Notes: a model not told the origin generated them from the letters alone. DNA of 64,000 bases from Schistosoma mansoni (GCF_000237925.1 NC_031500.1:1550001-1614000); one strand, 5' to 3'. Shown: positions 37,421-50,039, counted from the first letter of the stretch. A program made the numbers and translations.

Positions 37421-37726
37421 CTTTGCATTCGGATATATACTCATCAGCTCTTTGTAGAATGCACATGATGGAACATCAGTCACAGCTACATAACCAACCA
37501 ATATCTCACTCAAATATCTATGTATCTTCTCCTCACAATGAGTTGTTCGAACTTCGTCGACAAGCGTTTGCCATTTAGCGATGTCACATTGTTTTCTGGT
37601 AACAAGTTCAAATCCATGATAACATGGTTGGGAATAAATTATTTCCAATGCTTTTTTCATACTCAACGTCCCAGTCCTTGACAGACCAGCCCCAATAACT
37701 AATAGTGATGTTTGAGTTTCTGACAT
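37421..37726 (-). CDS. Sulfotransferase copy B, exon 1 (SULT-OR-like)
   Basis: 102 codons beginning MSETQTSLLV and ending YPNAK with AAG then a GTAGAA donor. With exon 2 (intron 987 bases) it predicts about 250 residues, a cytosolic PAPS-dependent sulfotransferase. The PAPS loop reads GAGLSRTGTLSMK: the Pro found in all other copies (GLPRTG or GLPRSG) is Ser here, an odd change in an otherwise fixed motif. QPCYH and the catalytic Asp84 (AVTDVPSC) are kept. It differs from copy A by only a handful of residues in this exon. As in copy A, a possible splice acceptor (AG at 37736-37735) lies 8 bases before the ATG. Confidence 0.9.
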
Positions 37727-39179
37727 AATTTCAACTATAAAAGAAGATATGAATTTAGAAACAATAAGACAATGATCAGTGCATCACAATGTTATATTAC
37801 AGTTAAAAAATTAATCTTATATCACCGACTGATGAAACTTATTTCAAACTATCTTTGTGAACGAAGGAATATCCCACAAATACGAACTGGTTATATACGT
37901 TGAACCATGATTATTGTTTATATATATTGTGTAATTCACAGTAAACATTCTATGTACACTGACATGAACTCATGAAAGTGGGGAATAAAAATAACACGGG
38001 AACAAGACAAGTTAAAAACGTTCATTATCTCTGGGATGTCTTTCAGCTCATTACATTGAATATAAATATCTGACTACACAATCGCTTGTTAACATATTTA
38101 TATATAGAGAGAATAGCAGTCAAACTAGACTAATTTGTATTAAGATAATCAGCATAGCCGATAAATACGAATCAAATTAAGGTAACTTCAAAGTGATAAT
38201 AAACTATTTGTAAACAAACTGAGTTAGTATTTGACCCAGACAGTTAGAACTACATGTACGTGCTCAGATGGCAGTACAAACAGACAACCAAAGTTTATTA
38301 AAACGCCTCAATAAAAAATGGATACGCAGCTCCATTCTATTACACACTTGATCAAAACACTAGTCATACACTGAGTGAAAACAACGTATTCCCAGCTATC
38401 TAGCTAATATATTCACAATTTCACAACAAGGTTCGTTCGCCTCCCAGGTATTCATGTTCACAACCTTAGTCCTTCTGTTTAAATTGGTTCATGATATCTC
38501 AGTTATTTCGTTGTTTAAAAGGGAAGTGACTGACGACAAGACAAACTATTTCTATCATTCTTTCGTTTATTTTCCTTCATTGATGATGACCTACATTCTT
38601 GAACTGACTAGACATACACTTCAGATAAAAGATAATTTCACACAATGGTCATTTATACTGAGTCGGTTTATTTTACCATTGATCTCTGTCCTTCGTCGGA
38701 ATGTTTATGAATCTTATCAAATTTCTTTTAGTTATTCTTATATTCACGTGTAGTCGTTATCTAATACGTATCAATACATAGAAAACTTACGATTTTACTG
38801 ATTAAATATATTCATGAAAGTCTTTTGTCATTGTTATCAGTAATTCACTAAGATGGTCTTGTTTTGTCTTACGACTTTCATTCATTTAAATATCACTGTC
38901 ATATAACTAGACACGTTCTGATGATGATCTAAATGAGAAAAGTAATATTCGACTAGATGTATTATCTTATTAGTTGAATTCATGGATTAATTCAAGCTGG
39001 ACCGCCGTCGGAAACTTGAGAATATTTAAGGGCTGTTTCGTTGAAGTTTGTGATTCTGTGGTGTTTGTATGAACTAAAGTTTCCTTTATACTTGCTGACT
39101 GCCTGATTTTATTTCCCAATACGATACGTTCATTCGTGCTCATCTAATGCTTCTTGGTTAAATTGGGTTATTTCTAGGA
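37727..39179. other. Upstream flank of copy B
   Basis: Aligns with the upstream flank of copy A, without the solo LTR. The 99-codon open stretch at 38454-38753 is judged non-coding. Confidence 0.5.
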
Positions 39180-41375
39180 TTCCTAGTTTGTACTATAATT
39201 CAAATACTCCGCATTATCACATTGGTGTCACAATGACTACTGTCCACTTTGCATCAATTAGTACTAAATCTTGTAGTTTAGATCCCAGTAATCCGGCTGT
39301 TTCTAATGACCGTATATCCTTATCCACCGCTTCGAAATGTAATATTCATATTTAAATCAATTATATACATCCCTTGGTTCATTTCACAACTTTGTTGTGA
39401 ACAAATGCAGTAAAGAGTCCATCATTTCATTCAAGAACTTGAAATCTGTAGATCCTAACGTTGTCGTAAGACCCACTGAAGTCTTAAAATTGGGGAACGC
39501 CGTATACAGACTGCCCATACTAGGATGCTGTGCATTGCTGGAGATCATAGTTCTTCATACATGCCTTGTGAATTTTTAGTTAGCGAATCAGGACTCTCAA
39601 TACTGGGTTTAAAAAGGTTTACAGTAGAGTAGTCTTCACTATTTTTTACAGAGAATTCTGATGTTTTGCTTAAAGATTTGATAGCTGTGTGTGCTTCGTG
39701 TAGTAGAGATATTAAAACTCAACCAATAAAAATTCAAGTACATGGCGATCCAGTCTATCTGAAAAGACAAATAATTCCTAATGGTCTTCGAGAAACAGTA
39801 CATAAGGCATTAGAAGATTTGTGTGCGATAAGTATAGCTGAACCCATTTAGACTTCAGCATGTGGTACTTCTATTGTTAAGCCATTGAAGTCTGATGACA
39901 AGACCCTAGAATATGTAGTGACTATAGAATAACACTGAACTCCCGTTTCTTGAAGCAAACATGCACGACGGTAGAGGCTGAATGTATTCAAAATTGACTT
40001 CATGGTTCTAAAGTGTTCTCGAAAATTAACTTAAAAGATGCTTATCTTCAAGTTTCTTTAGATCAGTCTTCATCTATTTTGGTAACAACTAATACGCTTC
40101 TTAGTCTGTTTAAATACAACTTCCTCTTATTTGGTCTAAGTTGTTCTCCAGTCATATTTTAGGAAGTTGTGAATAAGGTAGTCAGTAGTCTTGAAAGTGT
40201 TGAAGATTATCAAGATGATCTCACTGTTCATGGTACTGATAAGGTAGTTTATGAGCAGAGAGATTGCTTTATTGTGTCGCTTAACTGAGAAGAATATTAC
40301 AGTGAATCGAAATAAGTTTCCATTTTGTGTATCTAGTTTCGAATGCCTTGGATACTCAGTTGATGGTAATGGTTATAGACCAGATATGAAACGACTAGAT
40401 CTACTGACAAATGCACCGCCTTCAAAATGTCTTACAGCACTACATTCACTACTGGGTGCTCTTCAATATATTGTGACGTGTATATCCAGTGATTTTTTGT
40501 AACGAAAAAGGCCATACTTACGAAGTCTGACAAAGTTTCTTCAAAGTGATGCTGTTTTTCGAACTTACTCACCCAGTGCACATTCTGTTATTGTTACTGA
40601 TGCATCACCTATGACGATTGGTGCAGTTTTGGAGCAGAAAAGTAGACCAGTTATCTGTGTTTCATGCAATCATACTGTTACGGAATAAGGTTATTCACAA
40701 ATGCGGCGAGAAGCATTAGCTGTGTTTTGGGCAATTAAAAGACTTCATACTTATTTATTTTGAAATACGTTTACCATTGTTACTGATCATTACACTTTAA
40801 AGTTCATTTATCATCCTTAAGAACTTCAGCGATGGAGCATTGTTTTTAGTGTCTATGAATATACGGTTCAGCACGAGAGTGCTCAAGAAATTCAACACGT
40901 TAACTACATTTCTCGACATTTTTTGCAAGATAGACCTGTTAATACTTAAGACTATTTGTTAGTGCGACATTTACCGGTGAGACGTCCAGATCTTACTAGA
41001 GAAACTCGTAGAAACTTTGGATGTATACTCAGTGCTATACGGAAAGGTTGTTATGCTAATCTGAAACGTAAATTTCCTGTCTACTTTGCAAAGCAGGATG
41101 AGTTGTCTACTGCTCCTGATGGTATTTCGTGTGTAAATGATGGTGTTGTTATAGTTCATTGAGTATGTAAGTCTGTTCTTGAAGATCTTCATAGCGGATA
41201 TTTAGGTGTTGAGAAAATGAAGTCCTTGGCAAGGCTCACATGTTGGTGACCAGAGATAAACACAGATATATACCGTACAGCAAACAATGTGGTAAATGTT
41301 ATGAGTTGAAAAGTCAGTCTTTGATGTGGAGCCCATGGCCAGTACCGTGTGAGGGCTAGCAAAAAATTCATACAG
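39180..41375 (+). mobile_element. Gypsy/Ty3 element remnant in unit B (fossil)
   Basis: Paralog of the remnant at 14290-17335. Parts visible are the protease end and RT start (about 39400-39850), RT (about 40020-40320), the RNase H region (about 40500-40760) and integrase start (about 40960-41370). The gag part seen in unit A is mostly missing. It appears more decayed than the unit A copy, with many breaks. Confidence 0.75.
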
Positions 41376-41869
41376 AGAGTTCTATCACCGAGAATCCCTC
41401 ACAGTAACATAACAATTTATTTGTAAGAATCTCTGCACATTGTGTACATTGTTCTCACGTCAATGAGTTAGCTATCATTATTTAGTAGGCGCATCCGTAG
41501 AAATATGGTCCAGTTTGACAGTGATATTTAAATAAATGAATGAAGATCATAAGAAAAAAGATCATTTTAGTAAGTTAATGACAACTGGCGTCACTGTGTT
41601 GGTAAGTCACAACATATCTAGTGTTAAATCAGTAGTATACTCGTCAATCTTTGTATGCTTTTTAGATATTCAACAACGTACTGAATATAGCGTATCGCAC
41701 ATGGGCGGAGATAAGTAGGTATGTCAGCATTTTTTTTCAAATATGACCTCATCAATCACCTTCTCAACGGAATCAATCCATATGTTGTGTTCTTTGCAGA
41801 ATGCTTAAAGAAAGTCACAAACATGAATAGATCTTAGACAAACTGTCATATGAAATATAGTCATATATC
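41376..41869. other. Intergenic, no gene seen
   Basis: AT-rich stretch with no open frame of note beyond 60 codons. Confidence 0.4.
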
Positions 41870-42630
41870 AAACTCTGAATACCTGAGACATCTTCAGTTT
41901 AAATTTCATGATCATTCAGAAAGGTAAATAGAAAAATCTTCAATTAAATTATCAATCAATAATTTGGTTTCTCAGAGACTGATGAATATCAAATACGTTA
42001 TCAATAATGATCAACATAAGTTGGACTAAAAGTCAATGGTATCATAGACTGAAACTGTATCAAAAATCAGCTTCCTTCAGCTTCATTATATCCTACATGT
42101 ACACTGCCCCCGAAGGCCCTGGTACGGCCTAGAGTGGGAATAGTCCACTCGCCCTCTCGAAATGCTCTCACATGGCCACGCGTATATAGCCTCTGACAGG
42201 AAGGTTCTACTCACTGCATTCTCGTGGCGGAGGTGTTGTTTAGGAAGCCGAGAGGACGAAAAGTGAATAAGCGGCGCTTTAACCGGGTTTTGGCCACGGT
42301 GGGTCCGCCTAGGGGAGTTGGAAAACACTAATTCCAAACAAGTGGTGCCCATGGGCTGGCTCCAGTACCCTGAAGGAACAAATGGCGTATGAATCAATCG
42401 ATGGTCACCGGCTACGATGGTACTTCATCTCCTCACGATACTCCACTGACTTGTGAATCATACCACTAGGTCAAAGGCTCCGGTTGTGGCCCCCTAAGAA
42501 AACCATCTGCTTCAGTTTGAGCACCCGGACAGTATCACAGTCCTCACACAAATGAACTGAGATTTGTGTGGCACATATGTATCTGGTGTTCCTTTGTACC
42601 AATATTTATGTGTTCAAATAAATAAATAAA
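41870..42630. repeat. R1 repeat, middle and 3' modules
   Basis: Matches about 48960-49690: first the block with TACCTGAGACATCTTCAG, then the GC-richer 3' module with CGGTGGGTCCGCCTAGG, ATTCCAAAC and CCGGCTAC. It ends with AAATAAATAAATAAA, a retroposon-like tail. No protein is convincing, although a 103-codon open stretch exists on the minus strand (42086-42397). Confidence 0.75.
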
Positions 42631-42928
42631 ATTACGAATCATCAATCGATCATTTATCAATTAACATGAACAACTGTGAAGTTTTCAACATGGTGGAATG
42701 GAGGTTTATTTTTTTAACCAAGGAACAAACTCTGGGCCAGTGATATAGAAGTTATATAGTTTAGTATTCAGAAAACACTTGACAGTTTCGGTTAATCTTA
42801 TAAGGACTCAGTGACCTTATATAAGTATGATCATATCAAATGAGACGATTCAAATTAGGTAACAAATGAAATGCTTATCAGACGTTTATTTTACTGCAAA
42901 ATGTATAGGTGACATTTAACTCAATATC

Positions 42929-43396
42929 TCATAACTGTCCGAATTTGACATCATGAAATTCCGGAAAAATTGCCTCTAAGTCCTCAGGTGATGCATTTTT
43001 CCCTATTAGTTCCATCAGTTCTTTTATCTGATCACGAGTGTTGACATGTGGATAAGCTATTCCATCTGGTATAGTAACATTTAAAAATTGACATAATGGT
43101 TCCCAACCATCTTCGAGCTTATGAATTAGGAGACGTTCAGATGGTACAGTTTCTTGCACCATTTTATTATATTTCTCATAACACTCAAGTAGAACTTCAT
43201 CATTATCGATGTCTAGATTATCTTCCTGAAATGCGTATCTCAGTGAATCCATGATCATTTTGTTTATCTCGTTACCAAGATGCAATGCTTGCTTCGCTTT
43301 ATCTAGTCTCTGACTGTATGAATCGTTTGATTTCGGCAATACTGAATGTCGTACACTAGATAACCAAGAATTTTTATCACGCACAGTCAATATGAC
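42929..43396 (-). CDS. Sulfotransferase copy C, exon 2
   Basis: 155 codons plus stop, opening after a CAG acceptor (43399-43397) with VILTVRDKNSWLSS, in phase with exon 1. Blocks kept are DNLDIDNDE, LLECYEKYN, SERLLIH and DGWEPLCQFLNV. The C-terminus is about 7 residues longer than in A and B and ends FGQL. Confidence 0.9.
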   Translation of the reverse strand, partial: VILTVRDKNSWLSSVRHSVLPKSNDSYSQRLDKAKQALHLGNEINKMIMDSLRYAFQEDNLDIDNDEVLLECYEKYNKMVQETVPSERLLIHKLEDGWEPLCQFLNVTIPDGIAYPHVNTRDQIKELMELIGKNASPEDLEAIFPEFHDVKFGQL

Positions 43397-43979
43397 CTGA
43401 AACAGGCAAAATACTAATACAAAAGTCATAAGCATATGTAATTTGTCGAATATGCAGATATATATAAACATAGACAAATCAGGCGTACTTACGTAAGAAG
43501 TAGTAAGACTATATTACCTTACGTTGTTGATATTCAAGACAGTAAATGGTCAGTCTCTATTCCATAACGATCACATTGATAGAGAGTATTGTTGCAGGTG
43601 ACAAGTGAGACTGATCATCTGCAGTCGTCGATATCAACAGTGGAACGTAACAAGCCGCTTACCAGTAACCCCATATCCGTTGAACAATTTAAGCATCGAG
43701 ACTCTACAGTTTAGTGACAACTTTCTATAATTACACAATATTATAAACAATACTGATCTACACTTTGTAAATTAAATTGATAGTCGAATGTAGGAGATTT
43801 TGATCATCTATATTTAACTGGACTCCCAATCGGTTAGCTGTTACATTGAAGGTGTAACTCATATCCAAGTAACTAGTGAACGAGTTTACACAAGTGTAAA
43901 CTTTATTAAACAGTGAAGATATTGACAACAATTCTACAAAATGTGTTTAAAACGTTACAAAAATATGTTGAAATTGATT

Positions 43980-44225
43980 GATTTCGTGGATTGGTTGGAG
44001 TTAGACATTAACACCGTTGGATGCCGGCCGACTCAGTGGTCTAGAGGTTTAACGCTCACGTGCGAGACTGTTAGGTCCTGGGTTCAGATCTCGCGAGCTG
44101 GGATTGTGAATCCGCACTGCTGAGGAGTTCAGCAATAGAACAAAACAGCCGTCCAGTGCTTCCATGATTTCCACGGTAGTCTAGCCTCAATTGACTCATG
44201 ATCTTAACTATAAAATCGAGATATT
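43980..44225 (+). mobile_element. tRNA-headed SINE (S1) with altered hammerhead
   Basis: Box A-like CAGTGGTCTAGAGG and box B-like GGGTTCAGATC mark a tRNA-derived head. Behind it lies a hammerhead-like layout: CACTG-equivalent stem, CTGAGGAG, stem II, AAAAC (expected GAAAC), GCC, GTC, CAGTGCTTCC. The core has one damaging change. It sits antisense in the intron of sulfotransferase copy C. Confidence 0.75.
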
Positions 44226-44718
44226 TATTGAGAGGGAAACAGCTAAATGAGTGTTGATTGAAAGCTACTTTCACAATCCACATTGTTATTCGTGCAATCA
44301 ATCGTTTTGAGCCCACATTCATATAAGTGTACATTGAATAATGTCAACGTTTTCGACAAGATCCATAAACCAAATCTGATGATCAATGTTAAACAAGTGG
44401 AACCAGCAAATCATGGGATATTCAGTGAATTGGGAAATTCATCACCTATTGACAAATTTAGTGACTGATGTGTGAGGTGTACTGGTGATTGAGTGATGAA
44501 ACACAAACTAATACATCCGTTTGTGTGATTGTCAAATCCGTCTCATTCAGTTTGTGATCATGCCAGATCGGAATACAATCAGTTGTGGATGTTATGGTTA
44601 CGTTGGAATGAAATGATAATATGATAAATCATCTTTGCTTCCAATTATGTCATCGACGATTGGAATATCAACCACTTATCAAAAATCGTAACATATAACA
44701 AAATACCATTTATCCTAC

Positions 44719-45027
44719 CTTTGCATTTGGATATATACTCATCAGATCTCTGTAGAATGCACATGCTGGAACATCAGTCACAGCTACATAACCATCCAGT
44801 ATTTCACTCAAACCTCTGTGTATGATGGTTACATCAGTTGTCATGTTGAGAGCCTCAGTGAACAGTGTCTGCCACTTCCCAATATCACAATGCTTTTTGG
44901 TCACAATTTCAATCATGTGATAACATGGTTTAGAGTAGATTATTTCCAGTGCTTCTTTTAAACTCTTCGTTCCGGTTCTTGGTAGACCAGCTCCAATAAC
45001 TAACAATGATGTTGAAGTTTCTGACAT
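44719..45027 (-). CDS. Sulfotransferase copy C, exon 1 (SULT-OR-like)
   Basis: 103 codons from MSETSTSLLV to YPNAK, then a GTAGGA donor. The PAPS loop GAGLPRTGTKSLK is the same as in SULT-OR, followed by KPCYHM at 33-38 and the likely catalytic Asp85 in AVTDVPAC. The joined protein is about 258 residues. An in-frame ATG four codons upstream (45039, MADI) is a possible alternative start; I prefer the position shared with copies A, B and E. A TATA box lies 44-53 bases upstream. The 1322-base intron holds a tRNA-headed SINE on the opposite strand. By motif agreement this copy and copy E are the most SULT-OR-like in the window. Confidence 0.92.
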
Positions 45028-45070
45028 AATGTCAGCCATGAGATATGTATGTTACATGAATCAGATTGCT

Positions 45071-45080
45071 GATATTTATA
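45071..45080 (-). promoter_or_regulatory. TATA box of copy C
   Basis: ATATAAATAT on the minus strand, 44-53 bases before the chosen ATG. Copies D and E have similar boxes at nearly the same distance. Confidence 0.6.
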
Positions 45081-45109
45081 TACGATCAGTACACGGATGA
45101 TCGTTGAAG

Positions 45110-45225
45110 ACAGATTAAATGCTGAAATCGTGTTATCACAGTGTGCAAACATTTTAAAAGAAGATTATCTGGTATACATGTAATTACAGTCACGTGATCA
45201 CTATGTATAAATGGATGGTGGTCAG
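45110..45225 (-). promoter_or_regulatory. Upstream block of copy C, shared with 5165-5300
   Basis: About 115 bases, inverted relative to the orphan block at 5165-5300 and clearly similar to it. Being placed just upstream of a TATA box, it may contain control sequence. Confidence 0.5.
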
Positions 45226-46532
45226 CACTGGAGATTAGAAATATGAATATGCAGCAATTGTACTATAGTGACTTACTAATAAGCCTAATTCAACTTATTA
45301 GTGTACGTGTAAATTAGTGTATTCTATTCAACCAAGATAAATTATCATTAACTGATATGCTTGATACTAATACGAGTTCACCTAATCTGCGAACGTGACA
45401 AAGACTCGTTACCAAAGACCAACTAACTAGCTATTCTGATACATCCCAATCCCTCTAACTAGGGAGCGAAGACGAAGTCCGAACGGGGAATAAATACATT
45501 TCGCAAGCAGCCAGAAGCACAAGCGATCCAACAGGCACAAACTAAACATACATATACAACATAAAACTGTCCTTGAAAAGTGTTACAAAATAGCTTACTA
45601 AAACACATAAAGGACCAATAGCGTTTAAGACTTTATCAAATGGGGAATATGACATAAAGATGAAAAGAAAGCTTGTGCTGCGAAAACAAAGAAATTCAAA
45701 ATTTCAAAATAAAATTACAAAAATAATGTACTTACCAAGTGAGTTCTGGGGACCTAACATCCCTAACATTATCATATCATGGTGTTGAATTACTTAACAG
45801 TCTACCATGAAATCGTTTACTATCTTAAATCACAAGGTAGTTTAAGGTATTTTGATGTCTAGTGATAGTACAGTGATTGAGGTGTTTCAGTTTCAGCCAG
45901 TAATTTACAAGTCTCAACTACAATCCATCTGGTTTGATTTAGACACTTAAGTATTATAACTTGGCCACAATTTGATCATGCGTCTTAAAATCAAGTAAAC
46001 TAACCTGTACTTCGTTAATGAATTGATAACCGTGAAAGATATTGATCTTTGTTTACATTGTTAGACATCTACAATCTTCTTTGCTTGATCTTTTGTCAAT
46101 ACGTGATTGGACGTTTTTATCATAAGACATATTCAGCACTCATCATCAAGGGTAATGGTTACAAAACAGTAATCGTTCAGGATCTTGTTGATACAGTAAG
46201 TCATTCCATTCTCAAATTCTTCAGTGAATACAACTTCAACTTCAAAGGTTCATGATTTGGCTTTGAATCAAACAGGGAGAATCAGTATCTTCTTGTTTTT
46301 CTTCATAAACAAGCTCGATTCTTAAGTAGAATAGGACTTCCAGTTGACTATCTCCAACCAATTAACACTTCAACATCGTACACTCCATATCATCAGTTAA
46401 ACTAGCAACCGTACTACAACTTCATCAGTAAAATTTCAACAGCACTAAATGACTAGACAAACATAAAATCGGTCACTACTCAATGATCAGTCAGTTGTAA
46501 GTAAACTATAAACTAAGTAAACTATTTATTAC
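45226..46532. other. Unassigned DNA
   Basis: About 1.3 kb, no gene seen. The part at about 45420-45780 has a different base texture and might be an LTR-like repeat, but I could not find paired ends or a target duplication. Confidence 0.35.
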
Positions 46533-47373
46533 TGTGAGGACAGACCACAGGTGAAGTTGAGGAAGTTCTAAGAAGCTCAGAAGGAGCCGAACATACTCCA
46601 TCCAAACAGCTTTTGGAAGAATGTTCCAGAATCATTACGTGTAGCTTCCCTATTGGACAATGTTAATAGCCCCTTGTGTGCGGATTGGATAACTTTAATG
46701 ATGATTTCGTTTCTACTAAAAACTTTAGATACCTGACAGTTTTGTGCCATATTTGGACACTGTTTTGAGAATAACATTTCTTCTACTTGTCGTCTGTCTT
46801 CTCATTTTGCGACTTTGGAAAATTCTAGCGTTCGAGTGCTCAAGTATTTCGCGAGATACTAAGAATCTAAGTTCGAGATATGACAACTGGTGACTGGGTT
46901 GTCTTATCTAGATGTCATTTACCATTGAACAATTTGAAGCCTTGTTGGAGCGTCAAGAAAAACGTTTCGAATAGTTCCAGGTTCCTATTATGGAGACTCT
47001 AACCCAACGATTGAACCTAAATCAAAATGAGGTTACAGATGATCCTTTGAAATCTCATGTCGACCACATTATTAATTCTATCCATGAATTTAATTTCGAT
47101 GATTCGGCTGGTATTACTTTTGAAACCTGGTTCAAGAAATACGGAGATCTGTTCAGAAAACTTGATGACGCCGCCAAGGTCAGAATACTCTTAAGAAATC
47201 TTGGCACAGTTGAACATGAACGCTACCCTTATTTCATCCTTCCAAAGAATCCAAGAGATTTTTCTTTTGATGAAACGATTGATATTTTGTCGCAAATCTT
47301 TACTGAACAGTCATCCGTGTTCAATATTCGTTGTCAATGTCTGAAGATTACAAAAGCAGCTGATGATGACTGA
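46533..47373 (+). mobile_element. Gypsy (CsRn1-clade-like) 5' LTR plus partial gag (fossil)
   Basis: The LTR spans 46533-46885 (353 bases, TGTGAGGACA to GATATGACA). It matches the LTRs at 55158-55497 and 60125-60476. It is followed closely by TGGTGACTGGG, which would serve as primer-binding site and resembles the tRNA-Trp type used by CsRn1-clade elements such as Boudicca. A gag stretch (46990-47373) includes GITFETWFKKYGDLF and LPKNPRDFSFDET. The rest of the element is missing; it is broken. Confidence 0.75.
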
Positions 47374-48005
47374 GTGAAGCATGCTAGTTTAAGAATCTGT
47401 GAGTATATGTTGTACCGATTGGTATTGTGCAATTTTTTAAAGAATCCTTTATTGAAATGTTTTCAACTTCTTCCATTTATCCCTTCATATCTGTTCCTTT
47501 GAGTGATGTAATATTTCAATACTAAACTGAATCATATCAGTGTTATATTTATCGAACATACAAGATTCTTTGGATTATATTGACGTGAATTATATTCAGT
47601 ATAACATTTAGGATCTGATTTTGTTATGATTCTTGATATTCATCTGAATATCATACAGTAAATATTTCATTGGTAAAATGTCAATCCATTGTTTCAGACC
47701 TCATTGTTCCTTCGTTTCCATAGTAAACACTTTTTGTCCTCATTCTCTTCTCTTCGATCTTCTAAACCTTCTGTCACCAGACATTTCGCTTTTGGTTGAT
47801 GATACGTACTACTTATATCTGTCGACGTCAGTAGCATAAACTACAGCAAGTATTTACATAAATTACCCCTTTTTGATATTGATCATATGCTCTCTAGTGA
47901 CTGGCTCCATGATTTATTTCCTGGAGTTCTAGTGAGAATCAGTAACCAGTGAAGTTCAATCAGGTCTGTTGGGAGATATCAACTCACTGTAGACATTGAT
48001 GAATG
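47374..48005. other. Intergenic, no gene seen
   Basis: AT-rich stretch with no recognised content. Confidence 0.4.
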
Positions 48006-48007
48006 GT

Positions 48008-48262
48008 TGCTCAGTTTTGTGGATTGGTTGAAGTTAGACATTAACATCGTTTGATGCCGACCGGGTCAGTGGTCTAGTGGTTAAGCGCTCGCGCCCAAGA
48101 CCAATAGGTCCTGGGTTCGAATCTCTTGAGGCGGGATCGTGAATGCACACTGCTGAGGAGTCCAATAATAAAACGAAACGGCTGCCCACTGCTTCTAAGT
48201 TTTCCATGGTGGTCTACCTTTAATTGACTGATGATCTCAACCATTAAAACGTGTATATTTAA
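48008..48262 (+). mobile_element. tRNA-headed SINE (S2)
   Basis: The most complete head in the window: box A-like TGGTCTAGTGGTTAAG and box B GGTTCGAATCT, followed by CTGAGGAG, stem II and GAAAC. The cleavage triplet, normally GTC, is GCC here, so it is not expected to cleave. A short lead (GGTTGAAGTTAGACATTAAC) is shared with S1. Confidence 0.8.
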
Positions 48263-48654
48263 TTTTTTTTCTAAAACACATAACCAAAAAATCTTTAAAA
48301 ATTGCTTTCACGCTATCGTATGTGTATGAAAATATTTGCCTTTTTCTTCCTCTTTGTGTCTTTACGCGCATACGAGTGCATTTCAAAATGCACTTACATG
48401 TTCTTTTTTTCTTTTTCAAGACGTCTGGAAAAGGCGATGAAAAGAACGATGGAGTTTACGAAGAACCGGTATCTCGGTTGTACATTGTTTCCTTATTACC
48501 ATATTGAACTTCATAGTTCATTATAGTAAGGAAAGACGTCTAGAGGCTGCTAAACATAGCAAACTATCAGAAGAGTGTTGACCGACGATAAACCTGTTGG
48601 GTTTAAACGTCTGGCTGGCTATAGCGTAGGGTCATCACCACTCCACTAGAGAGA
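48263..48654. other. Intergenic, no gene seen
   Basis: Overlapping open stretches at 48237-48526 on both strands are Lys/Phe-rich low-complexity frames without motif. Confidence 0.4.
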
Positions 48655-49690
48655 GTGAGTGATCTGTAGCGGTAAATAAATCCCCAAAATCAATAGCTCT
48701 GTAAGTCTTCAACATCTGATGCTGACCACATTAATTTTAATTGACTCATTTAGCTGAAGGCTGTCGGTCATGCATCCGCACCAGATCACGTGTGAAAACG
48801 CTATGCTCAACATCCCCTGCAATCACTAGCCAACCTAGATCATCTGATCCAAGATATATTGATAACCTATCAAATATATCTTCGAACACCCTTTCTTCTG
48901 TCTTTTGATTTCACGTAGTGGTTACGATTCATGATAGAAGATGTTACTGGTTAAAGCGTTATCAAACTCTGGATACCTGTGGCATCTTCAGTTTGAATCC
49001 CAAGATCATTCAGAAAGATAAACAGAAAAATCTTCAATTGAATTATCGATCAGTAATTTGGTTTCTCGGAAACAGTGATGAATATCAAATACGTTGTCAA
49101 TAATGATCAACATAAGTTAGACTAAAAGTCAATGATATCATAGACTGGGATTATATCAAAAATCAGCTTCCTTGAGCTTTCTTATATCCTACATGTACAC
49201 TGCCCCCTAATGACCTGGTACGGCCGAGAAAGTGAAGAGTCCGCTCTCCCTCTCCAAATGCTCTCACATGACCACGCTTATATAGCCTTTATCAGGGAAG
49301 TCCTACTCACTGCCTTCTCTAGTCAAGGGTAATGTTTACGAAACTGAGAGAACGAAAAACGAATGTCCAACTCTTAGACCGGGTTGATGGACACGGAAAG
49401 TCCACTAAGATCAGTTGGAAAACTCTGATTCCAGATCAATGGTGCACATGAGCTCCAGTATCTCGAGGGAACAATTACCGTATGAATCAACTGTTGGTCA
49501 CCGGCTACCATGGGACTACATCTCCTCACGATGCTCCACTACCTTGTGGATCAGATTTTCAAGTCAAGGGCTCCGGGTGTGTCCCATTAAGAAAACCACT
49601 TGCTTCGGTCTGGGCACCTGTGCAGTATCACAGCCCCCACACAAATGAAATGAGATTTGTGTGGTGCATATGTATCTGGTGGCGAAATGG
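48655..49690. repeat. R1 repeat, longest copy (about 1.03 kb)
   Basis: Carries all three modules in order: the 5' module (also 2835-3135 and 26190-26515), the middle module and the GC-richer 3' module (also 41870-42630; the 3' module alone at 61265-61745). No long conserved frame is visible, so it looks like a non-autonomous retroposon. Its partner LINE is unknown. Confidence 0.7.
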
Positions 49691-50039
49691 AATACTAGAA
49701 ACTTAATCAACACGTTCAATGAATTTCTACTATGTTTATTCACCATTCAACTTGTAACGATGTAATTTCTAATTCTGACCAAATCTAACTTAGCTTTCTA
49801 GATCCCTATTAAATCTTCATTAGCTACTGATGTATCAAGGCGTATGACAGTCATTTATAATTCTGCCAAGAAATACAAAGATTCATTCATTCTGATTTAT
49901 TCTAAGTTTTGTCCATTTTTCATCAGTTGAAGAATGAACTTTTGTACAATTGATAGAGTATGTTTATGCCAAAGAAAGGATGAATTAAAACACACAAATT
50001 ATCCATGTTGATCATAAGGCGAAATTCCTTACTTAGTTA
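49691..50039. other. Intergenic, no gene seen
   Basis: AT-rich stretch with no recognised content. Confidence 0.4.

Larger units (their letters stand above)
35723..41375. repeat. Segmental duplication, unit B
   Basis: Direct-orientation counterpart of 10448-17080: sulfotransferase copy B, its flanks and a Gypsy remnant in the same order. It lacks the solo BEL LTR of unit A and part of the Gypsy 5' region. The breakpoint at the right is near 41375. Confidence 0.85.

Noticed and set aside
42086-42397. Minus-strand open frame of 103 codons in R1
   Set aside because: The frame is not kept in the other R1 copies at 49250 and 61265.
44025-44100. Possible tRNA gene in intron of copy C
   Set aside because: Same SINE head; a long SINE body follows directly.
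45420-45780. Possible further solo LTR
   Set aside because: No matching TG...CA ends with a target duplication could be found.
48056-48130. Possible tRNA gene (box A and box B present)
   Set aside because: It is the head of a repeated SINE with related copies at 43980 and 57205, and no proper acceptor stem pairs.
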